A program made the translations under genes and the position numbers. Below, one piece after another: positions 23,278 to 36,252 of a stretch of 64,000 nt of DNA. Under the pieces are notes generated by a model that did not search any database, was not told the origin of the DNA, and saw only the letters and a program-made list of their open reading frames with translations. The stretch is from Ustulina deusta. Its lineage: Eukaryota > Ascomycota > Sordariomycetes > Xylariales > Xylariaceae. Numbering within the stretch: position 1 is the stretch's first letter; each line of letters begins with the position of its first letter. Where the stretch lies: positions 434,001 to 498,000 of the forward strand of contig JAJNNX010000029.1 of assembly GCA_023159155.1 (NCBI GenBank), given 5' to 3'.

Positions 23278-25441
23278 ACATACTTGCTTGTATAGTATCA
23301 CGTCCTAATATTTCCTGAACTGACAAGCCGTCCCTTTCCCCTTTCCCCGACGGCAAGGTGCCTTAATAACAAGAGTTGGCAGAAGTGTTCTCAAACTCAT
23401 CTCTAACCTTCAAGGCGGACGGCTTGCCATCTTTAGTGCACACTTAGGACGAAAATTCTTTGGAACTCTTTGGGCCAGGAAGTGACTCCTGTAGATCTCT
23501 TCACGAATCCGGGACAAGCTGAACCCCAAGGCGTTAGGCATTGAGTCCTTAGTGTAGGTAGACATCACCAGCTAGTCATGACAGTTCACTCTCGTCGGGG
23601 ACCGGGCCGGGCTCGTACTTGACTAGTGGCAATCCTTCTGAGGGGTTATTGGGCATACACTAGACGGCGGGATTCCAGTGAAGGCTTTCGTGTTGCGAAC
23701 GAGGCTTTCTTTCCTCTAGTGTCGGACCTTAGCGCAAGACTGTCATATTCTAGTCACCAGCGAGACAGCAGGATGCGGATAATACCCGTTAGGCTGATTG
23801 TATTAGTGACTCTGAACACACCACATGGATGCATGCATATTTGCTTCGGCTTGGTCAATACCCCAGCTGTGGGACGAAGTGCAAGAAGTGAAGGGCATGG
23901 GAAACCGAGATTTAGCCCAGACTTCGTTAAGGCCTCTTGGTTATTAGAGTATTGTTCCGATAGTCTTGCCTCCTCAAAATTTAGGCACAGGGATCATTTC
24001 GGCATGCATGATTTTCGCAAGGGATCCTTTTTACCGACATGTTGGTACATGATCGACCTTGGAATGTAACATAGCAGTTTAGTTTCCCCACCGCCTTTAA
24101 TTCGGGAGATCCACCAGTGGAGAGGTGCCTTGAAATCCGCAGTTGACATTTGCACTTCGACCTACATTGAATAGGTAGGTTTATTACGTAAATAAATGCC
24201 ACCGCCAGATTACGCACTAAAATGTAGTAAATGTATGGTAAGGTAAAACTTGAAACTAGCTCATGGGTTCTTGTATAGGTAATCCATACTATTTTGAGGT
24301 GTTTTGCAGGCAATAGTTCCCCAGGAAAACCTGACAATTTCATACAATGTGCACTAATGCAGGTGTTCCTGGCCGAGCTATCAGCTAGCCTATCTAGAGC
24401 AACCCAGTTCAGTCTAGCAGAGATCCTTCATCTGGGGCAACAGGGTTTGGACATCCGGGACAGCTAGGTAGGTAGCCGGCGGCAGTACGTGCTCCCCTTG
24501 CCTCCTGCATGTCCCTCCACTAAGAAAATTCTAAGGTAAGCTAACCAAAGGAGTCTCCTTACACTCCTACTTATACCGAAGCCAATCACTTAGCATCGCG
24601 TGCCTAGAAGGAAAGAAATATGAAGAGTGAAGAATGCCATACTACCTAGGAAGGAGCCTAGCTGCGACTCAAGATGAGACAGACCTCACCCAACTGCCCG
24701 TATTTAGCTTAGGTAGGCCATGGCAATACTGATAATAACACCCCGGGCAAGCCACAAATTACAGAACTCCTCGACAGAGAACGTCAAGCTTGAATATCCC
24801 GCAAGACGTGAAGGGTAAGTAATAAAATTATCATATTCCATGCTCTATCCCTGCCAAGCCCTATCAAGCCGCGACGAGGTGCTAATTGTTGCCCAAGTCA
24901 ATCGTTTCATGGACAAGGTAGGAGAGAAACCAGAAGAGAGCCAAACAACAATACAAGGGAACCATTACTCGTGAACACCACCACCACTAGTTTGACAATA
25001 TGCGAAAAGGGGAGGTGCTAACTTCTTTCCCCCATAAACGATCAATCACGCTCGAGCTCCTTTCCCTCCTCCCCCAATGGCCGGATTGGTGTACAATGCC
25101 CAGATGTGGCTGGGTTAAATGTTAACCCCATAATCCTCGCCCAGCAGCGAAAAATCAATCAGACAGAACCGTTCAGGGTATTTTGTTCTGGACGCTGTCC
25201 TAATGGAAAAGTAGCTAGGGAAGAAACTCGAAGGGTTCGACTGGACGAGACTCCACGAATACGTAGTACCCGCAGTGGTGAATTGAGAAAGACAAACAAA
25301 AAAAAAATCGTAGGCTTCGTGAGATCCCATCCGGGTCTTCGTAATCTTGGTGTAGTTAAATGGAAGTGGAATTATTTAACGATTGACAATAATGAAGTCG
25401 CGAAATCCATCCGCATCCAATACGTAGGTAAAACGGGTGGA
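23278..25441. other. Intergenic, no gene supported
   Basis: About 2.2 kb, including the 3' flank of the apsA gene. It has several CTAGGTAGGTA-type short repeats (about 24460-24720). Frames at 23626-24069 and 25106-25486 resemble no family, and the latter overlaps the last apsA exon. Confidence 0.5.
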
Positions 25442-28400
25442 TTATGTACGAGAGCGGGTGGAACCCGTCGCCGATTGCGTGCCTGATGGTCCGGGGTGTG
25501 AATGCGACTGGAAGTTTGGAAGACGGCCACGTTTTGAAGTATAGGACAGAGTGCCCACATCATGTTTTCCTGCGCGGGGGTTAGTATAAGCAGAATGCAT
25601 GCAGGTTAGATTGACTTACCATCACAACAAGCCCTCACATTCTCAAGCCGGTCAGACTCTCTATCCTGTTGCTCGATTATTTGCCTTAAATCTTCGGCGC
25701 TATCCGGAACCTCGCTGGCTTCATAGATCGCACTATCATAAGGCTGGTAGCTTCGACTTCTTAGACTACTGAAGGTGCCACGGCTCAGGCTGCTAGACTT
25801 CCAGTAGCCGCTTAGCCTACCGAAGGTACCAGCACGTGCAGCTTCTTTCTCTCGAGTAGGCGTTAAGGTCGGAATACTCATCGACACATCCAGGTTTGGC
25901 GACTCATTCCGAGTCGTCCTCGAATTGTACGAAGAAAGAGATGGCGGCGGATGAGGCCTTTGGCCGTTTGCTGGTCGGCGATGGATGGGGGGGTTGAATT
26001 CATCGACATCTTCCTGAGTAATGTTGCCAGCCACTTCTTCGGCATCCTGCTTGTTTTCATTGCCTGAGCGTAACAAAAGGTACGACAAAGCATTGAACCA
26101 TGTCTCGTGTCGCTGACCAGTTGTGCAGGTAAATTTGATGGTGCGGCCAGGAGCGATGACCACGAGACTCTTGCGATGGAGTCCTGGAGGCATAGGGTTA
26201 TCATCCGCTACTACTCGAACAGCTTCGATTGGCACACTCTTGGCTTTCATCTCGCCACGGCTACCAGCGGCTGGATCGCTATCACTCCAGTAGAGAGCTC
26301 TGGTATATGGATGCACCCAGAAGAACCGCCTATGTCTGTTCTCAGACATTTCTCCCCGTCCAGCCTTCCTTGTGTACTTCCATAGATATTCACCAATCAT
26401 TGTTTGAGTGACAGCTTGAATCATGCGAGGATCGGTGCTAGGACCAAAGCCCGATGGCTCTATACCCATTCCAGGGTGAATGTTGAATCGGGTATCGATT
26501 TCCGAAGCAAATGAGGATATTGATGACTGTCTACTGCGCATGGGCATCCTAGTTGGAGAATGGACATCCGCATACCCTGGGGTCCTACCAGCACGAGGTG
26601 TGGGTGTCCCCTTGACAACGGGGAATGGTGACATGTGTGGCTTGTTGCTGGGGGTTTGTGGACGAGAAGATGACGGGCGATACGCAGATGCGGGCAACAA
26701 AGGGGGGCCCATACTGCCTTTACCGCCGTGGGCCGAATTAGTCCGCGCAGCCTCAATGACTTCGCGATGGTTTTGAGGTAATGGTGGCCTGTTTTGCGCA
26801 GAACTACGGACACTAGCAGAACTTCCAGGCCGGCGGGCAGGAATTGGTTCAGAAGTAGCGATGTTGCCAGGCTCGGGGATGTGGTGCCTTGCGCGTGTCA
26901 CACTGCCGAGACTATCGGTAGATAAGCGTCTGATGCGAACCGTTGAGGGAGTCGCAGTTGCAGCCTCGTCAAATGAAGTTTCTTCTTCTCCTTTGCTTGT
27001 AGTGATTGTAGCCAAGTCTTGAGAATGTTGGTGCTGGTTCTTCATTAGCAGATCTAAACCCTCTGCCGTCAGCATTGTTTGAGAGCTCTGGTGAGAAGTA
27101 TTCGTGGTGAGCTTCCGTAATGATCGTGCATCTGTGTTGGTTGTGATCTCTTTAAACGGCCGTTGCGAATCAGGTGTTTCAGGCCTGATAGCACTCAGTG
27201 ACTGACGCGTATCGTCCTCAGCAATGACCGTTATATCTGTAGCCTTGGACTGTTTATTAAGTCCGCTATTTGAAAGCGAGTGTAGGGTGGCCGGTTCCCC
27301 GTCCCGTGGAATGATGAATGCCTCTCGCCAAGGGCTCTTGAGCTCAAGCGGCTCGATTGGCTCTGTTTGGACCGAACTTATTGAAGAATACCCGAGAGGA
27401 GGTTGAACTATAGTTAAGCTGGTGCGGAGAGCCTCGAGCTCCGCAGTATGGATGGCGCGAAGGTCTTGTATTTCAGATTCAAGGGTCTGTCTATGGCGAG
27501 CAGTGAGCGCCTCCTGCTGTCGAGCGAGGGCAGCCTCCCTCAATTGGTCATGCTCAGTCTGAAGCGCCTCTAGCTCCCGAAGCCGTCTAGTATTACTCTC
27601 TTCGGCCTGCAAGTCGAGGATCTGCGTATGTTGGGCCTTAAGCGCATCCAGCTCGCGAGCAAGTGTAGCGTCGCTCTCCCTCTTCAGCTGATCCAGGTGT
27701 TGAGAATGCTCAGCTTGAAGCGCGCTGAGGGCTTCTGCTTGGCTAGCCTCTCGCTCGCTTTGGACAGCCTTCAAAGCTTCCGAGTGTTCCGCTTTCAGGC
27801 TATTTAAGCCTTGTTCTAGAATAGTCTGGTGTTCGGCGCGTAATGATGTCAAGGCAGTCGCATGAGCAGAATCAAGCCCGGCAAGTTCTTCTTGGCGTAC
27901 CAATTCGAGCTCGTCCTTCACCTTCTCCAAGTCGTTTTGGTGCTTGGTAGCCAGCACAGCAAGCTCACGAGATCGGTCCAATTCGCCCCGTTGACGGAGC
28001 TTCTCTAGGTCATGTGCATGAGATTCAGCAATCTCTTGCATCTTCCGGGCCAGGTCAGCTTCCTGGTCCCCTTTCAATGCATCCAGGATTTGAGCATGAC
28101 TGGCACTCAACGCCGCAACTTCTTTGGATTTCGCTTGTTCGCCTTCTTGGCGAAGATCTGCTACGTTCTGCGAGTGGCTATCTACCAACACTTGAAGTTG
28201 CTGAGTCATCGTAACTTGGTGTTCACTCTTGAGGGCATCCAAGTCCTTTGCATGTTTGGCACCTAATGACTCGATGTCCTGGGCGTGGGTGGCAACAGTT
28301 TCTTGGCGGAGAACCTCAAGCTCCCTCTGATGAGTGGCTTCAAGCACCTCGCGGAGAGCCTCGAGCTCTGTCGAATGGGCAATACCAAGCTCTTCACGAA

Positions 28401-31400
28401 GCTGCAGCTTTGACGCTTCATGTCCGTCCTTCAGGTTCTTCAACTCGCTGAGATGCTTATTAGTCAAGTCCTGCAGTTCTTCAAATCTAGCGGCTGCGTT
28501 TCCAGCCCTCAGATCGTTCAGCTCGTCAAGATGCTTTGAATCCACTAGCCCCAGTTCCTTAGTTCTTGCTGCTATATGTTCGCTCTTGAGCGTGTCAATC
28601 TGCCGTTCATATGATGACTTAAGGGCCTCCAAGGCCTGACTCTGTGCAGTCTCAGCATCACGCTTATGAGCCTCGATGATTTCGGTGTGGGCGGCGTTCA
28701 ATGCCTCGATTTGCTCAATATGAGCCGCATCGCCCTCGGTCTTCGAAGACTCCACTTGCTTCGCCAGAGCAGCTTTGAAACCGTCTAATTCCTTGGTGTG
28801 GGCTGCAGCATATTGGCTATTTAGCATCTCAATCTCTTGCGCATGCACAGCTTTAAGTGCAACAATCTCTCTAGACATGACAGCTTCACCGTCAGCTTTT
28901 TGGGTTTCCAGCTGTTTAGCATGAGTTCCCGCCATTGCGGCAAGCGCTGCGGCGTGAGCGGTATCCTTCCCTCTTCTAAGCTCGTCAAGCTTCTTGATAT
29001 GAGAAGATTGGAGGTGTTCAAGCTCTTCGGCATGAGTGGCACTCATGCTATCTTTCAATTCAGCTAAATGACTGTTATGAGACTCGGCAAGAGCACTAAT
29101 AGCTACTGTATGAGTGGTATCTTTTTCTTTACCAAGATCATTGATCTGTCCAATGTAGGTGGCTTTCAGCTCCTCCAAATCTCGGGAGTGAGCGGCTTTC
29201 AGAGATTCTAACTCTTGAGAATGTAATTCAAGTAGACTGTTTTTGGTGTCGTCCAGTTGCTTGCTGTGTGAATCGGTGAGTAAAGCAAGAGCAGCAGCTT
29301 GAGCAGCAGCAATCTCATTTTTGGCATCCACTATCTGCAGAGCATGGGCAGTCCGGAGTGACTCGAGTTCTTCGGCGTGAGTAACATTAATGGAAGCTTT
29401 GATGTCGTCAATGTGCTGCAGGTGTGATGCCTTGAGCCTCTCTAATTGTTCGGAATGCGCAGCGTCCATTGACTGTTTGGTTTGATCAGATTGATCAGCA
29501 TAGCTGGATTTGAGGTCCTCGAATTCCCGAGCATGCGCTTCAGACAGCTCTTTCTTTGTGGCATCGATCTTGCTAGTATGGCTCGCAACCAACGCAGCCA
29601 GTTCAGTGGCATGAACTGCGTCTTTCTCGGACTTGAAGTTGGACAATTCTTCAGCATGATTTAATATGGCCGCTTCCAATTCGGCAGAGGTCACGGCTTT
29701 CAGTTCAGACTCCCTTTGAGATAGCTCTTGGGCATGAGCAATCTTCAAAGCTTCGATATCGGCATTATGAGCCGCCATGCTTTCAGATTCCCGGCGAGCC
29801 AGCTCCTCGGCGTGCGCGGCCTTCAAAGCTTCCATATCAGCAGCATGAACAGCAGCACTTTCAGATTCCTTTCGAGACAGTTCCTCGGCATGGAAAGTCT
29901 TCAGAGCTGCCGAATCAGCATCATGTGCAACTTTGCTTTCGGATTCCCTTTGGGCCAATTGCTGAGCATGGAGACTCCTCAGCGTTTCAAGCTCCTGGTC
30001 ATGAGAGGCCCGGGTATCGGCAGCAGCCTTGTTGATCTCATCAGCGTGTCTTGACCTAATCGACACAATTTCGCAAGCATGAGCAGCCCGAGTATCAACT
30101 ACCACTTGATTAGTAGCATCTGTATGGGCAGAGCGGAGAGCTTCGAGTTCTTGAGCATACGCATCTTTGGCGGCGGTGAGTTCGTCGTTGTGTTGTGACT
30201 TTAGAACATCGGTCGCGGTCGCGTGAGCTGAAGCATTTTCAGCAGCCAGATTCTTGAGTTGTTCCGCATGCTCCGCGCGAAGAGCGGCCATCTCGGCTCC
30301 ATGCGTGTCGGGTTCCGAAAGGGGCTCGACATGATGAGAGTGCACTGTTGATAATACAAGCGAAGGCGACAAGGCAAGCTCTCTCCTGGGCGACGACGTT
30401 GGTGGCGTTGGGAATTCAGCCAGCTTCTCCCCGAGATCATGGGTGACAGAATCACTATAATCAGAGCCCATAGAAAATCTGCTCATATCCGTATTCATAG
30501 ATATAGGTCGACCGGCACCGTCAACACCTCTAGCAGAGGCAGAGAATTCATACAAGGGCTCCGTCATCATGCCGCTATCGACCATGATGACTCTGGGCAG
30601 TGGTGGCAGAGCTGGCGGTGGAGTCATGGCTCGACCCCTAATCGATCTCCTACTTGGCGTGGCCGACATGCTAGACTCATTATCGCTACCATCAAAGTCG
30701 CCCAGTTCGGCAGCCAAGCTTTGTGCAGGCTGTTGAGGAGTGCCCATGTTGCTACTGTTTGCAAAGCTTGTTGGGCTGCTCAGCAGGGCTGGCTCTTCAC
30801 TAGCCTGTCTAGACCGACGGAAGGCACCCCGACTCACGCGAAGAGGGAACTTGGCATGAAGTGGTGGCAGATGAGTGGGTGTTTTTAGATCTTCGTAAGG
30901 AAAGTCTTCATCTTCGGTCGAGGCGGTGCTGTCAATCGACCCGTTGCGCTGCATCCCAAACAAATTCGGAGGTCTCCCTGCCAGAGTCCGGCGCTTCGAA
31001 GGGCTCTCAGTCTCGGTTTGGGCATCGTCGCTCGAGAATTCCTCGGCACCCGTGTGGAAATCATCAGTCTCTGTGGCATTCTCATTCGCGGTCTCAAATG
31101 CTGCATCGCTCGCCTCATTAGCGGTCTCGAAGTGGTCGGTATGTTCAGGAACCGGGTCGAATAACATGGTCGTCTCGCGAGAAATAGGCGACGAGCGAGG
31201 ATGGGGGAGGACATCGGGTTGATCTTCCCAGTTGGGATCATCTGCGAAGATTTCACTACGAGCACTGCGTAAACCACCCAACAGCCGCGGGGGTTTCTTA
31301 AATTCTCTAGACTCGGTCTTCCGAGCACGTCTGTTGGGGACTAGAGGATCACCGCGGAGTTTCTCAATCTCATCACGGGCTTCTTGAAGGAGTCTCCTAC

Positions 31401-32807
31401 TCTCCATCTTCTCCGTCTTCTCCCGATGAACGTTGGTCCGCAAACTCTGGATAAGGCGTTGAGCATGAGCCAGGGATGTCTTCAGCGTCTCGGATTCCAG
31501 CATGGAATGTCGCGGTGTGCCCTTGACGGGTGAAGCCGGAGGCGATTGTTCAGGGGTCGTGTTGTCGTGTGCGGTCTGGAAGTCTTCGTCGCTCATGCCA
31601 ACGATAGATTCGCGCTCTGATTTCTTAGCACGGATCGAAACCGACATGGCCTTGGCGAGCTCTGAATTCTGCCCGGTCAAATCTTCGATCCTTCGTTGCA
31701 TGGCGGCCCTCTCCGACTCGGCCATGACCATAGTCCGCTTTACGGTGCCCAGTTCAATATCATGGTGCTTGATGGCCGCCGCATGCTCCTCGGCAAGCTT
31801 CGAGTGGCTCAGCTTGATCTCGTCTAGCTCCCGCTGGCCGGTATTTTTCTCGGATTGAAGTAAATTGAGGGCCTGCGTCAACTTCTTCTCGCGATCTGCC
31901 GCTTCCCTCTCCTTCGCCATCAGCTCGTGAATTTGTGTTTCGAGATTCCAGTTTTCATCCTTATAGCGGTGCTCGCTGTCGTCGAGCGTCTTGAGCCGTT
32001 GTTGAAACCCCTCCACCTCATATTCTAACTTTGAGTTTTCGGCGCGGATTTCTTTCAACTCTTCGTCCTTTTCCCCAAGCAATCCTTGCAAGTTGCGGAC
32101 TTGGGCGATCAGCGAAGTGCTAATCTCAGCAGCAAACTCAATGTCATGGATGCGATTAGAAGGCTGGTTTCGGACCTTGCGATTGGGCACATTAAGCTTC
32201 GTTGGTGACGCGGTAGCCTGGGCTTCGAATTTGGAGGGGCTCACAGAGCGCTGCCGAGTAGGAAGAAGTCAACACATGCGCACACACACACAGTGAGAGA
32301 TACATGTCACATGTCAGATCGTTTGTAACTTACTACTTTGCCACCCTTGCCTTCGGGCACGAAGGGAGAACCCACGGCAGCCTCATTGCTAGGGACGCGC
32401 GATTTGGGCAAAAACGCCCGGGCACTCTCTCTGGCCACCTCATGATAATCTCTCTCGATCTCAACCAGCTTCTGGCGCAAGTCGTCCGACAACTCGTCCT
32501 CAGCCTGCAGCTTCTCGACCTCCCTCAGCCGTTCCGTCAGCTCACTGCGCTGCTGGACCAGTGCGGTGCCGAGCTTTCCAGCTTCCTCCATCCTCCGGTC
32601 GGTCTCGGCTAGATGAGCCTCCAAGGCGCGCTTTGCTTGGGCGGGCGAGGCATTGGGGCCGAGCGCAAACAACTGGGCGTTGAAATTGGAGAAGCGGTAG
32701 TGGGCTGGGCTAACGGAGCGAAAGGGGTCGTTGTCGTGGATGTCGATGGCAGCAGGCGCTAGCGCGGTGGCCGACGACCTGTCGGAGAGGGGTGGCGTTG
32801 TGGCCAT
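25442..32807 (-). CDS. apsA: Cortical nuclear-migration protein ApsA/Num1 homologue
   Basis: Three exons (32334-32807, 25620-32250, 25442-25569) encode about 2410 residues. The N-terminal exon (1-158) holds a heptad-rich segment ending in FLPKSRV...GKGGKV. More coiled coil follows at about 190-390, then a disordered Ser/Thr/Pro region. Residues about 810-1770 form a long repeat coil (separate entry). A PH domain with IGEYLWKYTRK lies at about 2108-2221. The conserved end ENVRACCDGKHDVGTL is seen only when the short last exon is joined across the intron 25570-25619. In fungi the family sits at the cell cortex, binds phosphoinositides through the PH domain, anchors dynein and helps position nuclei and mitochondria. 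Confidence 0.93.
27425..30285 (-). repeat. About 36 tandem 26-residue (78-bp) repeats in ApsA coiled coil
   Basis: The coiled-coil region consists of consecutive units of almost exactly 26 residues. Each runs roughly (K/R)-x-x-H-x-x-x-(L/I), then about ten variable polar residues, then A-H-x-x-E-L-E-x-L. Examples are the units starting KASHLQHI, TDSHSKQL, AESHNSHL, KAVHAQEI and SASHAQIL. One early unit is 22 residues. DNA copies have diverged, so the repeat is clear mainly at the protein level. Confidence 0.85.
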
Positions 32808-33135
32808 GGTCGCGTCTTGGGATGGACAGGACCAAGGAGCGCAGCAGTCTCCTCGGGCTAAGGACGTGGCATTCAGTGCTCGATCGGTTGGAAGGGCCGG
32901 GGCGGAATGGCGAGGGCAGCTGTATTGATGCGCGATCGGTCGCAGCAGGCACCTTCGTCGAGGCGTGGAAAGAGCTCGCGCAATCAGTCAATTGCAGGCA
33001 AGCCACGAGAAGGGAATCGGTATTTCAACCAGGCCCGATCCGGCCAATCCCGTCCAATCGTCACGTCCGTCGAGAGCGACCGATGCGACGTGCCCGCTTG
33101 GCTGTGTCCGCTGTGTTGGCAGTATTGGCACGGAC

Positions 33136-33169
33136 GCAGATGCAGATGCAGATGCAGATGCAAATGCAG
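33136..33169. repeat. Hexanucleotide microsatellite (GCAGAT)n
   Basis: Four to five copies of GCAGAT with one variant unit (GCAAAT), lying in the 5' flank of apsA. Confidence 0.9.
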
Positions 33170-34597
33170 CGAGAAAAACACAGATATGAAACGGCCAGAA
33201 CACCAACAACAGATCTAGGCAGCCAGCCTTGGGTTTCAGGTGTTGCCGGCGAGATTTCTCAGAAGAGAGTGCTCGATCGCTCTGGCGCGTGCAAGTCTAG
33301 GACTCGCCCCAGAATTGAAACTACTGTGCACCGAAGATTAGATGGCCTCTTTTCGCTGGGAGATTACTGGTTGCAGGGGAGGGGGGGATGGAAGGATCGC
33401 GACGGTTGTTTTTTTCCGCCCAAGAATGTTGGCCGGAAGTAGGCCAAGTTACAGTAGGTAGAGGTACACCTACCTAGGCTATAATAATGATACTAATACA
33501 AGCTCCCGGGTGGATTGTACCTAGGGAGTTGGCGAGGTGGCGAGGTGGCGGACACTATCGGGAGAGGTACTTAGGGAGGTTAGGTACTTCTACTTAGGTA
33601 GCGGGTGAATACAGTAGGTAGGGATATTAGTCCAGGCAATCCTCGAAATTAGCGTGTTCATGCAGCGACAGAGGTGCTAGTTTAGCCTGTCACAGCACTC
33701 TCCCTACCCTTGCGTGGGATGTACCGGGAGAGAGGACGAGAGAGGTAGGTATGGCTCGCAGACAACCTGGGAGAAGCGCGCGCAAAGGAGAGAACCCAAG
33801 TTTCCGATCAGGTCGATTAGGAGCCAGTGGAAACAGAAGAGACTTGATGCACCGTAACAGATGTTTCGAAACGTCTTTTCTGCACGAATGAGGTGGAGGG
33901 CAGGGTTACCAGGGCGGCGATGGTAGCCGAGGACAGCTCCGGAGATGGTGTACAACTCAATGTACACGTACAGCGTGCCGTCAATGCGCGTACTAGCAGC
34001 AACACGGGCGTATTCACCGGTCTTCGTATAGGCAGCGATGATGAGATGTGCACGTCCGCCGCGAAAGGTTCTATCCCAAACCAAAATACAGATTAATACG
34101 GAGCGTTATTAGTTGGGAGGGGGGAAATGTGTGTGCACAGGCAGGTTCCAGGTCATTGATTACCTCAGTATGCGCAAATCTTGAGCCACGGGCCGGGGAT
34201 GTAGCTATCCAGATCCAACCTTGTCTCGGACAGCCGTGGCGGCTCGCACAAGCCGATACAATGTGTAAGGAAAAGAAAGTATTAAACAAGTAGCTTGGTA
34301 CTACGAAAGCCGTGGAAGCTCGGGGATCGGTTTGTGTGACAGCCTGTGCTGTTCCGCTCGATGGTTTTCTTGTTTGTTTGTTCGTTCACTCGTTCACTTA
34401 TATGTGCATGGACGTAGGGGACTGGTGTATATCGGCTTGTTTTTTGTTCGGTGGGAATCGGCCAATGGAAATAATGAGAATAATAAGATGCACTAATGAT
34501 TAACAATACTAAGCGAGAGTAACGTAGAGAATAAGTGAGCGATTGTTGGGCGACTATGGGCCGAGAAACAGGAAAGATATGAGATAGGTTGGTTCAT

Positions 34598-34632
34598 GGA
34601 ATGAATGGATGAATGAGTGAATGAATGAATGA
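34598..34632. repeat. Tetranucleotide microsatellite (GAAT)n, imperfect
   Basis: Imperfect GAAT/GGAT/GAGT tandem units in non-coding DNA. Confidence 0.85.
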
Positions 34633-36252
34633 CTGTAACAACAATGTCTGCCACCAGTGAGAACCGTGTACAGAAATAGAAACGACAATGGGCGGGAGCG
34701 GAAACGATCTGGCCACAAGGACGGACGGGCCGCTGGATTCTTGAGGTATCCAGACGGAGTTAATTGGCTTGTCTCATGAAGGCGGAACGGCCACACACAG
34801 CCTAAAGCAAGCGCGGAAAGGAGGGAGGGATGATGAACGAGGGACGGGGAGGGGAGGGAAAGAGGAGAGAAGAAGGAGAAACAGAAGTTGACGACAACGA
34901 TGTCGAGGAATGGCCCTCTTGACTGGAAGAAGACACGGACACTCCGAATCGGCGGCACGCGAATATTATCAAAGAGTCTTCCCTTACAATACGCAATGCA
35001 CAGTACTATTACCTACATGAGGCAGGTATTCGGTTGGTGGATCACAACATGGGCAGAACATGGGGAGCACCATGGACGAGAGTGCAAGTTAGTGCAAGTT
35101 AGGCCATGTTTGTCCGGTCTTCTATTCTCGGCAATGCATATCTAGATTAGCATGTATGCGTCACAATCCGTGAACACTACCTACATAGCCAGTCAGCAGC
35201 CAGCGAGGAGCATGTCGAGCCGCAACATTCACGATGCTAATAGCCTTACCGCCTCTCTTTCCCACCATGTTTCTCCATCCTCACTAGTTCCACTATTCCT
35301 TGCTGAGGCAGAGGAGCCCCCTTTCCTCTGCATCTGCTTACCATACCACTTCCTGTAGTGTATTGGGGTTGGTTTTGCTGTTCTTTCCGCAAGAATGGCT
35401 GCTTTGTTGACAATGAGAGATTCAAGCACAACCGGTGTCTCACCAAGACATAAAGCGCGTAATTCATTGGATCATAATTCAGGCATGCCCAAGCGCATGG
35501 GACAGCCAATTTTAGGGATGCAAGTCACCCCACTATTCCACCTAGCAAACAAGGATGCTCCTTGCTTTGCGCGTGCTATTGGCCACGGGCGTAGTTCTTG
35601 CAATGTATTCTTAGAATTATTCATACTGTACATATGACCCTACATACAGACTAGGTAAGTCTCTATTGGCCACTGTCAGCTCAGTGTCTCAGCTGAACCG
35701 ACTACAAGATCTGAGGTAATACACAGTCCATGAACTGTGTACAAAATGAGGCTCCATATCAAGTCAACGTTCGAGAAACACATGCATACAGCAGTGTCAC
35801 TCGGCTACCTACCTGGCATTTGTAAGGTAAGCCCTCTCGATACTGATAAGGCGTAAATACGACGGGTCTGATAACTGAGTGGCCAGATCGGGATAGATAG
35901 AAAGGAAGGATCTAGGCTACCTAAGTATGTATTCCCACCAAGGGAGAACTATCTAGGGCCCATATTGCCAGGGTTCCAAGGGCTAGATTACCTAAGCAGC
36001 CGGTAAATGCCCAATTAACCGCTTACGTAACCCTCTCGGTTCGAGCCACAGGTTGAAGCCACCTCCAATACAACCACTTACACCCGCCACAGTACCATCA
36101 ACATCGTTCAACCAACGTTTTTCCATTTATCGTGATTTCAGCCCTGCGTAACCGGCATACGCTGCCATCTCAGCTCATTCTTCGCTCAGAATTTATCACA
36201 ATCGCTTCAACAGACAGAACATAACTACCGAGGACAGACTACTGCAGGCAGC

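Larger units (their letters stand above)
32808..36252. other. Long shared 5' region of apsA and CWC24
   Basis: About 3.4 kb between divergent genes, without a convincing gene. It holds simple repeats (33136-33169, 34598-34632) and many TAGGTA/ACCTA motifs at 33440-33615. Remaining frames look like chance products of simple sequence. Confidence 0.5.

Noticed and set aside
25106..25486. 126-codon plus-strand frame
   Set aside because: Overlaps the last apsA exon in antisense and shows no family features.
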